A stretch of 46,418 nt of DNA from JBBRHF01 sp038223055 (GCA_038223055.1 JBBRHF010000008.1:1-46418), one strand, 5' to 3'. Positions 8,027 to 16,745 are shown, counted from the first letter of the stretch. Numbers and translations are program-made. Notes: a model not told the origin generated them from the sequence alone.

Positions 8027-9070
8027 CTACGACCGCACCTTCCTGCTGAACCCGAGCGGCAACTCGGACCCGAACGGCTCTGACATCCGGAAGGCGCAGA
8101 CACCGCACAGCGAACCAGGGATCTGGTTCGGCATCCCGCAGCGGGAGCACCGACGGACCACCCCGACCCGCAGGGTTGCCGACATGCCGTTGAGCGCCTG
8201 GGCCCACGGCAGCGGCCTTACCCGGGACAGGGCCCCCTCGGGACAGAGCTCGACGCACTTGCCGCAGTCGATGCAGAGCGCCGGGTCGACAGAGAGCGCG
8301 AACTGCTGAAGCCGGTCGTTCGAGAAGGCTGCTGCCCCGACGACCGCCGACTGCTCGGCTGGGTCCGGTGCAGACGTGGATCTCCGGTGATGGGCCAGGT
8401 CGGTGACCGTCAACGTGAGGGCCTGGGTGGGGCAGGCGAGCACGCAGACCCCGTTGCCACAGCACTGCGCAGCCTCGAGCTGTGCGGCACCTGTGGCGAT
8501 GCCGGCCAGCGCGGCTGGGACGGCGGCGCCGGCGAGCAGCTCGCGTACGACGGAATAGAGCCGGATGCCCGGGTGCTCCTCGAGGTCGCCAAGCGCCCCT
8601 TCGAGACCGACGAGTGCGCGACGGCTGACCGGCATGGCGCAGGCGTCCAGCACCGCCAGCAAGGGGGCAGTTGCGGCACGACGGCGCCACCGGCGGTGCT
8701 CGTGGCCGGCACCCGTCGCACGGTCTCCCAGAGGCGGTGCGCCCAGAGCGAGAACGGGCCGCACCACACCTACGGCCGCGGCGATCTTGGCTGCCCGGAT
8801 CAACACCCGGCGCGCGGCCGGCGGGTCGGCGCAGCCGTCGAGCAGCCCGCTGACCCCGACCGCGCCGCCTGCCAGCACCTCGAGTATCGCTGCGGGGGGA
8901 GCGTCGGCCAGGCATCCCTCCAGGCGATAGACGACCTGCGGCTCGTCGTCGCAGGCAGTGCGCCAGGCGTCGAGGTTCTCGTGCTCGCGGCACGCCACCA
9001 GGACAGCCGTCGGCTCGGGCGCCGCGCCAAGCCAGCGCCGCAAGGCCAGCGTGTCCGCCGCCACCCTCAT
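8027..9070 (-). CDS. Fe-S/zinc-ribbon protein, last gene of the dms operon
   Basis: A protein of 347 residues. The N-terminal 200 residues are not recognised. Then come two ferredoxin-like sites, CCGNGVCVLACP (Cys203/204, 209, 213) and a canonical CIDCGKCVELCP (Cys266, 269, 272, 276), and a C-terminal ribbon with two CxxC pairs (Cys308/311 and 322/325). In the first site the expected second Cys is Asn206, with an extra Cys at 204, so its cluster may be unusual or [3Fe-4S]. There is no signal peptide, so it should be cytosolic. Its ATG overlaps the stop of the chaperone gene. The context points to electron delivery to, or maturation of, the DMSO reductase; this is inference. Confidence 0.8.
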   Translation of the reverse strand: MRVAADTLALRRWLGAAPEPTAVLVACREHENLDAWRTACDDEPQVVYRLEGCLADAPPAAILEVLAGGAVGVSGLLDGCADPPAARRVLIRAAKIAAAVGVVRPVLALGAPPLGDRATGAGHEHRRWRRRAATAPLLAVLDACAMPVSRRALVGLEGALGDLEEHPGIRLYSVVRELLAGAAVPAALAGIATGAAQLEAAQCCGNGVCVLACPTQALTLTVTDLAHHRRSTSAPDPAEQSAVVGAAAFSNDRLQQFALSVDPALCIDCGKCVELCPEGALSRVRPLPWAQALNGMSATLRVGVVRRCSRCGMPNQIPGSLCGVCAFRMSEPFGSELPLGFSRKVRS

Positions 9071-9741
9071 CCGACGAAGTCCCGCTCGAGTTCCCGCAGG
9101 ATGCCCCGGGTCAGCAGGCCGACGCCCTGGTAGAACTGCGTCTGCGCGTGCGCCTGGACGTGGTCGAGGCACTCCTCCGCCCACAGCAACAGGTGCTGCT
9201 CGAGAAACTCGCGCAGCGCATCGCACGTCTCCGTCACCGACGGGCCGTCGCCACGCTCGGCAGCGTCGAGTGCCCGCAGGCACAGATGGGAGACGAAGAA
9301 AAACTCCAGGCCGATGTGGTCGTCCGGCTCGCGCCCCTCGGCGGGCGCCCGAAGTCCACATCGGCGATAGGCCTGGCGCACAGCCAGCGTCTGGCTGCCA
9401 AAGGTCAGGTGCTCGTCGTTGAGATAGACCGACTCGTAAGGACAGGCCAGCATGTTCTCGGGCCCGAGGAACAGGCTGCGATGGTCGGCATGCATCTCCA
9501 GCATGGATTCGGCGCCTTCGGACAACGACGCGGCCAACGTCGCGACTCCGGCCGGGTTCGGGACTGCGCGCAGCGGCCATTCCTGCAAGACACCAGGTGC
9601 CGCGAGCTGCACGAGCAACGGGCCGTCCGGTGACTCGAGCAGGAGCCGTGAGACGAAGGCGGTCGCGGCGGCAAAAGCATCTAGCCGTTCGAGCAGGACA
9701 TCGCTTGCCGGTTGGGCGACCCAGTCCAACAAGCCTGTCAC
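9067..9741 (-). CDS. TorD/DmsD-type redox-enzyme maturation chaperone
   Basis: An all-helical cytosolic protein of 224 residues. It has the typical order of TorD-like chaperones: a central HADHRSLFLGP-type segment (read here as MHADHRSLFLGPENML), then CPYESVYL, then a helix with DDHIGLEFFFVSHL and a C-terminal FLEQHLLLWAEECL. Such proteins bind the twin-arginine leader of molybdoenzymes and hold them until the cofactor is inserted. Its partner here is surely the dmsA product. It overlaps dmsC upstream and the Fe-S gene downstream by four bases each. Confidence 0.88.
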   Translation of the reverse strand: MTGLLDWVAQPASDVLLERLDAFAAATAFVSRLLLESPDGPLLVQLAAPGVLQEWPLRAVPNPAGVATLAASLSEGAESMLEMHADHRSLFLGPENMLACPYESVYLNDEHLTFGSQTLAVRQAYRRCGLRAPAEGREPDDHIGLEFFFVSHLCLRALDAAERGDGPSVTETCDALREFLEQHLLLWAEECLDHVQAHAQTQFYQGVGLLTRGILRELERDFVG

Positions 9742-10652
9742 AACCCGATTCGGACCATGCTGGCGTAGAACAGCATGCGTCCGATGACCTCACCGACGAG
9801 GATCAGCGAGAACGCGCTCATGGCGACCCCGACCACCGCGCGATGACCGACCTTGCCGCGGGACAGTTGAGCCAGGAAGATCCCCAGTATGGCGAGCCCG
9901 GCGAAGGTGAGAATGGCCTGGGCAAGGGAAAACCCGCCGTGGGTGTTGGTGAGGATGTCCACCGACTCCCTGGCCGCCGGGGTCTGGTTGTTGGCAAGGC
10001 CGCTGAGATAGCTCTGCTGCACCACGAACTTCACGCCGAGCATGACGACGCACCCGACGGCGATGCCGCGCAGCGAGTTGAGAATGAGCAGCGCCGAAGC
10101 GGCGTCCTCACCACCTCGGCGAGTGCGGACCAGCGAAGCGACCACGAGCGCCGCTCCGACGGCCAGTGACCCGAGCAGGAAGGTCGTCGTGTAGAAGCGA
10201 ACCATCGTGTACGAGGTGTCCCAGGCCGGGACAGTGCGCAGCGTGTAGACCCGCCCGATGCAGAAGACGAGGACCAGGCCGCTGATCGCGACGACGATTG
10301 CCAGCGCCTGACGCGCCCGTGCCGGCAGCCATTTCCGCGACTGGCATAGCGCGAAAGCCCCCCCGAGCGCGGCGAAGACGAGTCCGGCGAGGATCTCGCG
10401 GCTGAGCCACGAGGAGTCCAGGTGCCGCAAGGCATTTGCCGCGCGCATCGGGCTGCCGAGGTGGAAAGCGGAAGCGATCAAGCCGAGCACAAGGATCGGC
10501 CCGATGGCATAGAGCGCCGGGTCGCTGACCCGGTCCATGGTTGCTGCGTTGGTCCTGGCATAGGCAAGGTGGATCAGCCCGAGCACGACGAACGATCCGG
10601 CGGACATCTGCGCGAGAATGGTGAAGATCACCAGCGGGGTCTCGGTCAGCAT
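9738..10652 (-). CDS. dmsC: DMSO reductase membrane anchor subunit DmsC
   Basis: A polytopic membrane protein of 304 residues with about eight hydrophobic helices. It starts MLTETPLVIFTILAQMSAGS, the usual opening of DmsC/NrfD-like anchors, and has the ASAFHLGSPMRA segment with a His typical of the family. It anchors the DmsAB heterodimer and takes electrons from menaquinol. It sits two bases after dmsB and overlaps the chaperone gene by four bases. Length is close to the E. coli protein (287). Confidence 0.9.
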   Translation of the reverse strand: MLTETPLVIFTILAQMSAGSFVVLGLIHLAYARTNAATMDRVSDPALYAIGPILVLGLIASAFHLGSPMRAANALRHLDSSWLSREILAGLVFAALGGAFALCQSRKWLPARARQALAIVVAISGLVLVFCIGRVYTLRTVPAWDTSYTMVRFYTTTFLLGSLAVGAALVVASLVRTRRGGEDAASALLILNSLRGIAVGCVVMLGVKFVVQQSYLSGLANNQTPAARESVDILTNTHGGFSLAQAILTFAGLAILGIFLAQLSRGKVGHRAVVGVAMSAFSLILVGEVIGRMLFYASMVRIGL

Positions 10653-10654
10653 GG

Positions 10655-11284
10655 TCAGATCTCCCTCGGGTTCGCGATGGCGCCGGTGCCACGCCCCGAA
10701 GCCTGGGCATCCTTGTGCGGCCTGATGACGAGGTTGGGACGGGTGATGTTCGGGTCTGGCAACGGCTCCAGGCCGTTCTCGGTGCCGTACTTCCGGCGTA
10801 GGTCTTCAACTTCGCCATAGTCGAGTACGCGCGAGGGGCAGGCGGCGACACACGCCGGTGCACGGTCTTGGGCCAGGAAGTCGGCGCAGAAGTCGCACTT
10901 GGTCATGACGCCCAAGGCGGCATTGAACTGCGGCGCGCTATAGGGGCAGGCCATCTCACAGTAGCGGCAGCCGATGCAGACCTTCGGGTCGATCGAGACG
11001 ATCCCGTTGTCGCCCTTGTGCATCGCCTGGGTTGGGCAGACCTCGACGCAGATCGGGTCCTCGCAGTGGCTGCAGGAGATCGAGGTGTAGTAGCTGAACA
11101 CGTTGGCGCGGAAGGTGCCGTCGGACTCGTTCCGCTCGGTCGAACCACCCGCGTACTCCGCGACGCGGCGCCACTTCACCCCGACCGGCAGGTCGTGCTT
11201 GTCGTTGCACGCGGTCTGGCAGGCCTTGCACCCCGTGCAGTTGGCCTGGTCGATGTAGAACCCGAGCTGTTTGAAGGTCGTCAT
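10655..11284 (-). CDS. dmsB: DMSO reductase iron-sulfur subunit DmsB
   Basis: A 209-residue electron-transfer subunit with four ferredoxin-type cysteine groups: CTGCKACQTAC, CSHCEDPICVEVCP, CIGCRYCEMACP and CDFC with a later CVAACP. All sixteen ligands seem present, so it should carry four [4Fe-4S] clusters passing electrons from DmsC to the molybdenum site. It opens GFYIDQANCTGCKAC as in E. coli DmsB. It lies nine bases downstream of dmsA and has no signal of its own, as expected for a subunit co-exported with DmsA. Confidence 0.94.
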   Translation of the reverse strand: MTTFKQLGFYIDQANCTGCKACQTACNDKHDLPVGVKWRRVAEYAGGSTERNESDGTFRANVFSYYTSISCSHCEDPICVEVCPTQAMHKGDNGIVSIDPKVCIGCRYCEMACPYSAPQFNAALGVMTKCDFCADFLAQDRAPACVAACPSRVLDYGEVEDLRRKYGTENGLEPLPDPNITRPNLVIRPHKDAQASGRGTGAIANPREI

Positions 11285-11293
11285 GGATCTTCC

Positions 11294-13789
11294 TCAGACC
11301 TTCTCGATCTGGACCAGGTTGGAGTGTTGGCCGTTGGCTTTGGCGTACGACGTGGGGTGCAAGCTGGTGAGCACATTGATCGAGCCCCCACGGTCGAGCC
11401 CACCGGGATTGTCCGGGGTGTACCAGGCCCCGTTGGGCACCGAGATCACTCCTGGTGCGATGCGCTTGGTGACGTGCGCCGGCAGCGCCATGGCGCCCCG
11501 GGCGTTGAATACCTTGACGGTGTCACCGTCCTTGATGCCGCGGGTCGATGCATCGATCTCGCTGACCCATGCCGTCTGGGGATGAGCTTCCTTCAGCCAT
11601 GGCGAGTTGCCATAGCTGGAGTGCGTGCGGCCCTTGAAGTGGTGCGCGATGCACTGCAGCGGGAAGCGTTCCTGCAGCGGGTCCCCGGGCATCTCACGGG
11701 TGGCGACGTACTCGGGCGTCGGCGTGATGACGTTGCCCTTTTCCATCGGCCAGTCAAGCGACATCGCATAGAGGTTGCTCGAGAAGATCTCAATCTTGCC
11801 CGAGGGAGTCGGCAGCGGGAACTTGGCCGGGTTGTCGCGGAACTCCTTGAGGGCGATGACCGGGTCGAGCTTTGTCTTGTAGATGCCCTGCTTGCGGAAC
11901 GCTTCGAAGGTCGGCAGACCGGGGACCGCCTTGCGCGACTCGTCGACCAACCAGCGGATCCAGTCTTCCTGGCTGCGGCCCTCAGTGAAGGTGTCCTTCA
12001 CCCCGAGCTTGTCGGCGATGCCGGTGAGCTGCTCGTAGACCGGCATGCTGTCGTACATCGGCTCGATGGCCTTGTCGGCAAAGATCGCGTAGCCGAGGTT
12101 GCCCGCGCTCTGCTGGGCGGACAGGTCTACCTGCTCGGCTGTGGTGACATCCGGAAGGATGATGTCGGCGTAGCGTGCCGACACGGTCATCTGGTTGTCG
12201 ATGCAGACGATCATCTCGCACTTGGTGTCGTCGGAGAGGATCTTGACGGTCTCGTTGATGTCACCGTGCTGGTTGACCAGCGCGTTGGACCCATAGAGCC
12301 AGATGAACTTGATGTTGCTGTTCAGTGTGACGTCATTCGTGACGTTGGCGTTGCTGTTGGTGTTCAAGCTGTCGCGGATGCCTTCCCTGTAGGTCATCCC
12401 CTTGCCCCGAACGATGGCCTCGGTCCAGCGGAAGAACGGCAAAACCGGGCGCACCGGGTTCTTCAGCACGGGGAACGCTGCCATCGGCAGCGCCGCATAC
12501 CCCTCACGGCAGCCGGTGCCGCCGCCGGAGATGCCTACGGCACCGATCATGTTCGCCAGGAGCATCGGTGCACGGGCCTGGTTCTCGCCGTTGGAGTGGC
12601 GTTGGATGCCCCAGCCCTGGGTGATGGCCACCGGCTTGGTCGTGGCGATCTCTCGGGCGAGGCGACGGATGTCATCGGCCGGGACGCCGGTGATCCGGGA
12701 CGCCCACTCGGGCGTCTTCTCGGTCCTGTCCTTGCCCTTTCCCAGCACATAGCTCTGGTAGGACAGATCGGCCGGCACGCCCTTGGGCATCTGTGCCTCA
12801 TTGAAGCCGCTGCAGTAGGTGTCGAGGAAGTCGTGGTCGAGCAGGTCCTCGGAGATCATGACGTGGGCAAAGCCGGCGACCAGGGCGGCGTCGGTTCCGG
12901 GACGCAGCGGCACCCACTCGTCGGCAAGGTTCATTGCCGTGTCCGAATAGCGCGGGTCGAAGACGATGACCCGGTGGCCGGAGAGCCGTTTGGCGGTCTG
13001 GGTCACGAAGACCTCGCCGCCACCGCTCATCCGCGTCTCGTGCGGGTTGTTGCCGAACAGCAGTACGAGCCGCGAGTTCACGGTGTCGTCGTTGCTGTTG
13101 GACGTCGCCCACGCGCCGTAGTGAAAGTCGACGGCTGTCTCGATGTTGGCTGCGCTGTAGTCGTTGTACTGGTTCAGGGAACCGCCGATGCAGTTCATCA
13201 GCCGCGCGATCGCGGAGCCGGACGGCGGCCAGCTGGTCGCGAGGGTTGCCCCAAGGACTCCGGTGCCGTAGTTGATGTAGATGGACTCGTTGCCGTGCTT
13301 GTCGATCAGCCGGGTAAGGGTCTTCGCGATCGTGGTGAAGGCCTCGTCCCAGCTGATCTCCTCCCACTTCCCGGAGCCGCGCGGGCCGACCCGCTTCATC
13401 GGCGTCTTCAGCCGCTCGGCGCTGTAGATCCGCTGGCGGATGGACCGTCCGCGCACGCACGCGAGGATCGTCTGCGTGCCCAGGTTGTCGTCGCCGGTGT
13501 TGTCCGGGTCGACCCGCACGATCGTTCCGTCGACGACCGCGAGTCGCACGGGACAGCGGCTGCCACAGTTGACGTTGCAAGCGCTCCAGACCATCTTCTC
13601 CTTGCCGACCAGCACCCCGGCGTCGGCCGAAGGGACCAGGGACTGCAGCCCCCAGGCTCCGGCACCCAGCACGCCCGTAGCCCCGCCCGCGACGGCACTC
13701 CAGCGCAACACGTTGCGCCGCGTGACCCGGTGCGATCCAACGGTGCGTACTGCGTCGGGCGCGGCTGAGCCACGGTCGTGATGCGTCAT
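11294..13789 (-). CDS. dmsA: DMSO reductase catalytic subunit DmsA (molybdopterin enzyme)
   Basis: An 831-residue Mo-bisMGD oxidoreductase that reduces DMSO or a related S-oxide or N-oxide as terminal electron acceptor. A twin-arginine leader is evident (TRRNVLRWSAVAGG, residues 23-36). The [4Fe-4S] motif is CNVNCGSRC (Cys71, 75, 79) with Cys111. The TSWPP motif places the molybdenum-ligand Ser at 186, the type-II DmsA arrangement. Further blocks match E. coli DmsA closely: LFGNNPHETRMSGGG, EWVPLRPGTDAALV, GRTHSSYGN. First gene of a five-gene minus-strand operon. Which oxide it prefers cannot be read from sequence. Confidence 0.95.
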   Translation of the reverse strand: MTHHDRGSAAPDAVRTVGSHRVTRRNVLRWSAVAGGATGVLGAGAWGLQSLVPSADAGVLVGKEKMVWSACNVNCGSRCPVRLAVVDGTIVRVDPDNTGDDNLGTQTILACVRGRSIRQRIYSAERLKTPMKRVGPRGSGKWEEISWDEAFTTIAKTLTRLIDKHGNESIYINYGTGVLGATLATSWPPSGSAIARLMNCIGGSLNQYNDYSAANIETAVDFHYGAWATSNSNDDTVNSRLVLLFGNNPHETRMSGGGEVFVTQTAKRLSGHRVIVFDPRYSDTAMNLADEWVPLRPGTDAALVAGFAHVMISEDLLDHDFLDTYCSGFNEAQMPKGVPADLSYQSYVLGKGKDRTEKTPEWASRITGVPADDIRRLAREIATTKPVAITQGWGIQRHSNGENQARAPMLLANMIGAVGISGGGTGCREGYAALPMAAFPVLKNPVRPVLPFFRWTEAIVRGKGMTYREGIRDSLNTNSNANVTNDVTLNSNIKFIWLYGSNALVNQHGDINETVKILSDDTKCEMIVCIDNQMTVSARYADIILPDVTTAEQVDLSAQQSAGNLGYAIFADKAIEPMYDSMPVYEQLTGIADKLGVKDTFTEGRSQEDWIRWLVDESRKAVPGLPTFEAFRKQGIYKTKLDPVIALKEFRDNPAKFPLPTPSGKIEIFSSNLYAMSLDWPMEKGNVITPTPEYVATREMPGDPLQERFPLQCIAHHFKGRTHSSYGNSPWLKEAHPQTAWVSEIDASTRGIKDGDTVKVFNARGAMALPAHVTKRIAPGVISVPNGAWYTPDNPGGLDRGGSINVLTSLHPTSYAKANGQHSNLVQIEKV

Positions 13790-13851
13790 GGTTCACAGGG
13801 AACCACGGCTCACTCCGGCTCGACAGAGCCGTAGGTCCTGGCCGAAAGGCC

Positions 13852-14172
13852 TTAGTGCCCTGCGGGGAACACCTCGCGCATCCAGCCGAGTGCCGCGATG
13901 GCGCTGGGGAATCCGCGGGTCGAGATGGCCATCAAGGCGACCTGTTCCAGCTCCGCCCGAGAAGCCCCCGCCGAAAGCGCCTGGCGGGTGGCCGAACGCA
14001 CCGCGCCGTCGGAGACCGCGCCGACGGCGAGCCCCACCTTGACCAGCCGGCGCGTCCGTTCGTCCAACGGCCCCGCGGCGGCCACGCTTTCCCCGAGGGC
14101 GTCCTGAGCCTGCGCGACGGCGGGGTGGTCCGCCCGGAAACTCTGGTAGATGTCCGGAAGATGATCAGTCAT
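13852..14172 (-). CDS. Carboxymuconolactone decarboxylase-family (AhpD-like fold) protein
   Basis: A small all-helical protein of 106 residues. The blocks DERTRRLVKVGLAVGAVSDG, VRSATRQALSAGASRAELEQ and LMAISTRGFPSAIAALGWM are characteristic of the CMD domain. The CxxC pair of AhpD-type peroxidases is absent, so this belongs to the cysteine-less branch, whose function is unclear. A GAGAGG-like ribosome binding site precedes the ATG. It lies upstream of dmsA in the same orientation, separated by about 60 bases, and could be read with that operon. Confidence 0.85.
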   Translation of the reverse strand: MTDHLPDIYQSFRADHPAVAQAQDALGESVAAAGPLDERTRRLVKVGLAVGAVSDGAVRSATRQALSAGASRAELEQVALMAISTRGFPSAIAALGWMREVFPAGH

Positions 14173-14314
14173 GCGAGCGCCTCTCGAGACCGGTTGCGGG
14201 CGGCGGTAAGCGCGAGGATCGCGGTGTAGCGCGGCCTACGGCGAGCCACGATACCCGCCGAAATCGGCAAACCACCACCCAGGTCGCAACGGCGGGACGA
14301 AGGCTCGGCACCGG

Positions 14315-14611
14315 CTACCAACCCGCCAGGGTGACGGCCGCATGAACGTGGTCCCGCAGCCCCACGCTCGTACCGTCCGTCGTGATCACCAGGTCCGCGC
14401 CACTCAAGGCAAGACGTGCGGTGAGACCGGGCAGCCGATCGGGAAGCATCACGACCGATGGCGGCGCGGCCCGGAACGCAACGAGCCAGGCGGGCAGCTG
14501 CGGCCCAAGCGCATCGCGGGTGGGGCCCGGTGCGGGCGGTCCGCTGCTCATCAGCTCATCGCCGATGATGAACATGTCGACGGTCGCCGGCGGCGTCACC
14601 AGGAGGTGTCG
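14315..14611 (-). pseudogene. moeA: moeA-like molybdopterin molybdotransferase remnant
   Basis: About 97 residues match the central MoaB/MogA-like domain of actinobacterial MoeA-type proteins: LLVTPPATVDMFIIGDELMS, then RDALGPQLPAWLV, then ADLVITTDGTSVGLRDHVHA, where 'GDE' and 'TTGGT' are the usual signatures. The second G of TTGGT reads D. The roughly 200 residues before it and the C-terminal domain are missing, and the upstream frame is low-complexity. Such proteins insert molybdenum into molybdopterin. Its position beside the molybdoenzyme operon, same strand, suggests a former cofactor gene of that cluster. An intact moeA would have to be elsewhere. Confidence 0.7.
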
Positions 14612-15076
14612 TGCCCGGCGGCGGCGACCAGTCCCACGGCCGGAGGCGTCACGAGGACACGGACTGGCCCCAGCACGTCGCCGCACCGGGCCTCCTCTCC
14701 CGCTCGGCGGACATGTGCACCTGCCACTGCCGCCTCGGCCGTGGGCCGAGCGCGCGGATCGCATTTTTCGCCGGGCTCGTCGGCTGCTCGACGTGATCTA
14801 CGACGAGGAGAAGGGCTATTAGGAGCCGCGCCTTGGCACGAGGGCCACCCTCAGTTCCCCAAGTCCTAGGAGGCCGACGTCGCCACGATGAACATCTGGG
14901 GTCCTGTCCCACCCGGCGGCATGAGCGGCAACCACGGAACCAAGTGCATACACCTAGGCCGCGATCCGCTGTCCGGACGGTGTGGACTGGTCCCAACTGG
15001 TGACCACCGATCCGCCCCAAGTCAGGCGCTGGGGAATTGCCGATGTCCGGTCCGGACGACAGTTGCCGTTGTGTCG
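14612..15076. other. Region with no recognised gene
   Basis: Short open frames exist on both strands, but none resembles a known family. A plus-strand stretch ending at 14822 (ERADRIFRRARRLLDVIYDE) has a coding look and may be the end of another decayed gene. A ribosome-binding-site-like AGGAGG at about 14867 precedes an ATG at 14888 whose frame gives no recognisable protein. Confidence 0.4.
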
Positions 15077-15568
15077 TCAGTCGGGGCAGCCCGGTGGCGG
15101 CGCAGGACAGGCGTTGGCGAAGAGTTGCAAGGCGGCGGTGAAGGCAGGCAGATCAGCGGCTTCGACATGGTCGAACACGTGCCGGCGCACGCTGGCCAGG
15201 TGTGTCGGCCAAGCCTCGCGGAGCCGTTCGAGCCCGGCGTCGGTGAGTACGGCGTGCCAGCCGCGGCCGTCATCGGCGGACCGCTCGCGCCGCACCAGGC
15301 TGAGCCCCTCCAAGCGATCGACGATCCGGGTCATGCCACTGAACGAGAGGGCCGCCGTGGCCGCGAGGTCCGTCATCCGCCGCCGCCGCCCGGGCGACTC
15401 GGACAGGTGCGCCAGCGTGAAGTATTCGTTCAAGGTCATCCGTTGATCGCGCAGGAGGTCTGCCTCGAAGGCTCGCGGGACGGTCAGCGATGCCCGGGCG
15501 AAGGCGCGCAGGAAGGCCTCCTCGTCGCCGTTCAGCGGAACGAGCGGTTCGTGGGGCTCGGTGTGCAC
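15077..15568 (-). CDS. MarR-family transcriptional regulator
   Basis: A winged-helix repressor of about 163 residues. The core motifs are present: LLRDQRMTLNEYFTLAHLSE, then RRRRMTDLAATAALSFSGMT (recognition helix), then RIVDRLEGLSLVRRER and DDGRGWHAVLTDAGLERL (the wing, with the family's D-x-R). I chose the GTG at 15568; the frame stays open to 15631 but the extra residues do not look like MarR. It is divergent from the flavin reductase gene and shares a short promoter region with an operator-like inverted repeat, so it likely represses both. Confidence 0.88.
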   Translation of the reverse strand: MHTEPHEPLVPLNGDEEAFLRAFARASLTVPRAFEADLLRDQRMTLNEYFTLAHLSESPGRRRRMTDLAATAALSFSGMTRIVDRLEGLSLVRRERSADDGRGWHAVLTDAGLERLREAWPTHLASVRRHVFDHVEAADLPAFTAALQLFANACPAPPPGCPD

Positions 15569-15579
15569 GTGACCTACGG

Positions 15580-15597
15580 TACTTGCTTGACGAAGTA
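15580..15597. promoter_or_regulatory. Candidate MarR operator
   Basis: TACTTGCTTGACGAAGTA has inverted TACTT/AAGTA ends and an 18-bp span, the size of a typical MarR dimer site. A second partial copy of the half-site (TACTTGACG) begins at 15596. The site lies between the divergent marR and reductase genes, 12 bases from the marR start. Confidence 0.55.
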
Positions 15598-15654
15598 CTT
15601 GACGTCCGGTAATAGTTGGTTCGCGTTGCAAGTAACTACTCTCCTGGAGGCACC

Positions 15655-16227
15655 ATGATCCGGATCGGCATCATTCTTGGCAGCACCCGCCCCAACCGCA
15701 ACGGTGAGCAGGTCGCGACGTGGGTGCTGGACATCGCCTCGCGTCGGGACGACGCGGAGTTCGAACTCGTCGACTTGCGCGACCACCCGCTGCCGCACCT
15801 GGACGAGCCGGTCCCGCCCGCGTTCGGCCAGTACCAGAACGAGCACACCAAGCAGTGGGCCCAGAAGATCGCCTCGTTCGACGGGTTCGTCATGGTGACC
15901 CCGGAGTACAACCACAGCACGTCCGGGGTGCTGAAGAACGCCATCGACTACCTCTACGCCGAGTGGAACAACAAGGCCGTCGGCTTCGTCGCCTACGGCT
16001 CCGTCGGCGGCGCCCGGGCCGTGGAACACCTACGGCTGATCGCCGGCGAACTGCAGATGGCTGACGTGCGCCAGCAGGTGGCGTTGTCGCTGATGACCGA
16101 GTTCGAGAACTTCAAGACCTTCAAGCCGGGCGACTACAACCTGGCCGCAGTCGACACCTTGCTCGATCAGGTCGTCGCCTGGAGCAATGCACTCGCGCCG
16201 CTCCGCGCCGCCGCCATCGCCACCTGA
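15655..16227 (+). CDS. NAD(P)H-dependent FMN reductase
   Basis: A flavodoxin-like protein of 190 residues. The N-terminal phosphate-binding loop IILGSTRPNRNGEQVATWV and the motif VTPEYNHSTSGVLKNAIDYL are textbook for the NADPH-dependent FMN/quinone reductase family. Another signature, GFVAYGSVGGARAVEHLRLI, is intact. A strong CTGGAGG ribosome binding site precedes the ATG. Located opposite a MarR regulator, it probably belongs to an inducible quinone or oxidant response. The natural substrate is unknown. Confidence 0.93.
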   Translation: MIRIGIILGSTRPNRNGEQVATWVLDIASRRDDAEFELVDLRDHPLPHLDEPVPPAFGQYQNEHTKQWAQKIASFDGFVMVTPEYNHSTSGVLKNAIDYLYAEWNNKAVGFVAYGSVGGARAVEHLRLIAGELQMADVRQQVALSLMTEFENFKTFKPGDYNLAAVDTLLDQVVAWSNALAPLRAAAIAT

Positions 16228-16280
16228 GCTGAGCGATCCCACGACGTACGCGTTTGTGGGGAACATGGGTGACCCATCGG

Positions 16281-16659
16281 GTCGGCCTGCTGACGGAGTG
16301 GCTCGCCACGGTTGCCACCGATGTGGTATCCGTAGCGTGGCTCTCGCTGGACGAGCGCGACAACGACCCGACGCTGTACTGGACCTACGTCGTCGCCGCG
16401 CTGCAGACAGCCGCACACGGTGTCGGGGCCGGCGAAGTTGCACCTGGTGCTGGCCACCGGAGCCGACCCACGGCTAGCGGACAGCCGCCCCCGCTACGTC
16501 CGACGACTTCAGGCGCCCACCCGCAGAGCCGCAACCAGCAGAGCCGAACACCACAACCCGGTCACGCAGACCTTGGTCGAGCCGCTGAGCGAACGCGAGC
16601 TCGACGTACTCAGGCTGCTTGGCAGTGACCTGGTCGGCCCCGACATCGCCCGCGAGCGC
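16281..16659 (+). pseudogene. LAL-type (MalT-like) LuxR regulator remnant
   Basis: Three collinear pieces of a large ATP-binding LuxR protein survive. Near 16284-16437 the frame gives LTEWLATVATDVVSVAWLSL and DERDNDPTLYWTYVVAALQT, the conserved MalT-type NTPase region. From 16432 another frame gives KLHLVLATGADPRL, the next landmark of the ATPase. From 16573 the same frame gives LVEPLSERELDVLRLLGSDL, the start of the LuxR DNA-binding domain, which then ends early. A family member has about 800-900 residues, so most of the gene has been lost in at least two internal deletions plus a frameshift. Confidence 0.78.
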
Positions 16660-16745
16660 CTGCCTTCTGCCTGACGTTGCGGCCCGGCGCGTCGACCGTG
16701 CCCTTCGCGGACCGAGTCATGCTGGCGACGTTGAGGTGTTCCACG

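Noticed and set aside
8027..9793. Full 588-codon frame of the Fe-S protein
   Set aside because: The part above 9070 overlaps the chaperone gene and is unconserved and Arg-rich; the ATG at 9070 overlapping the chaperone stop is the credible start.
10868..13768. 966-codon open frame on the plus strand antisense to dmsA and dmsB
   Set aside because: It is the mirror of highly conserved molybdoenzyme coding sequence; its translation is Val/Asp/Arg-rich with no family resemblance. High GC at third positions opens such frames.
14382..14822. 146-codon plus-strand frame antisense to the moeA remnant
   Set aside because: Mostly low-complexity shadow; only its last 20 codons look coding, and these are not assignable to a family.
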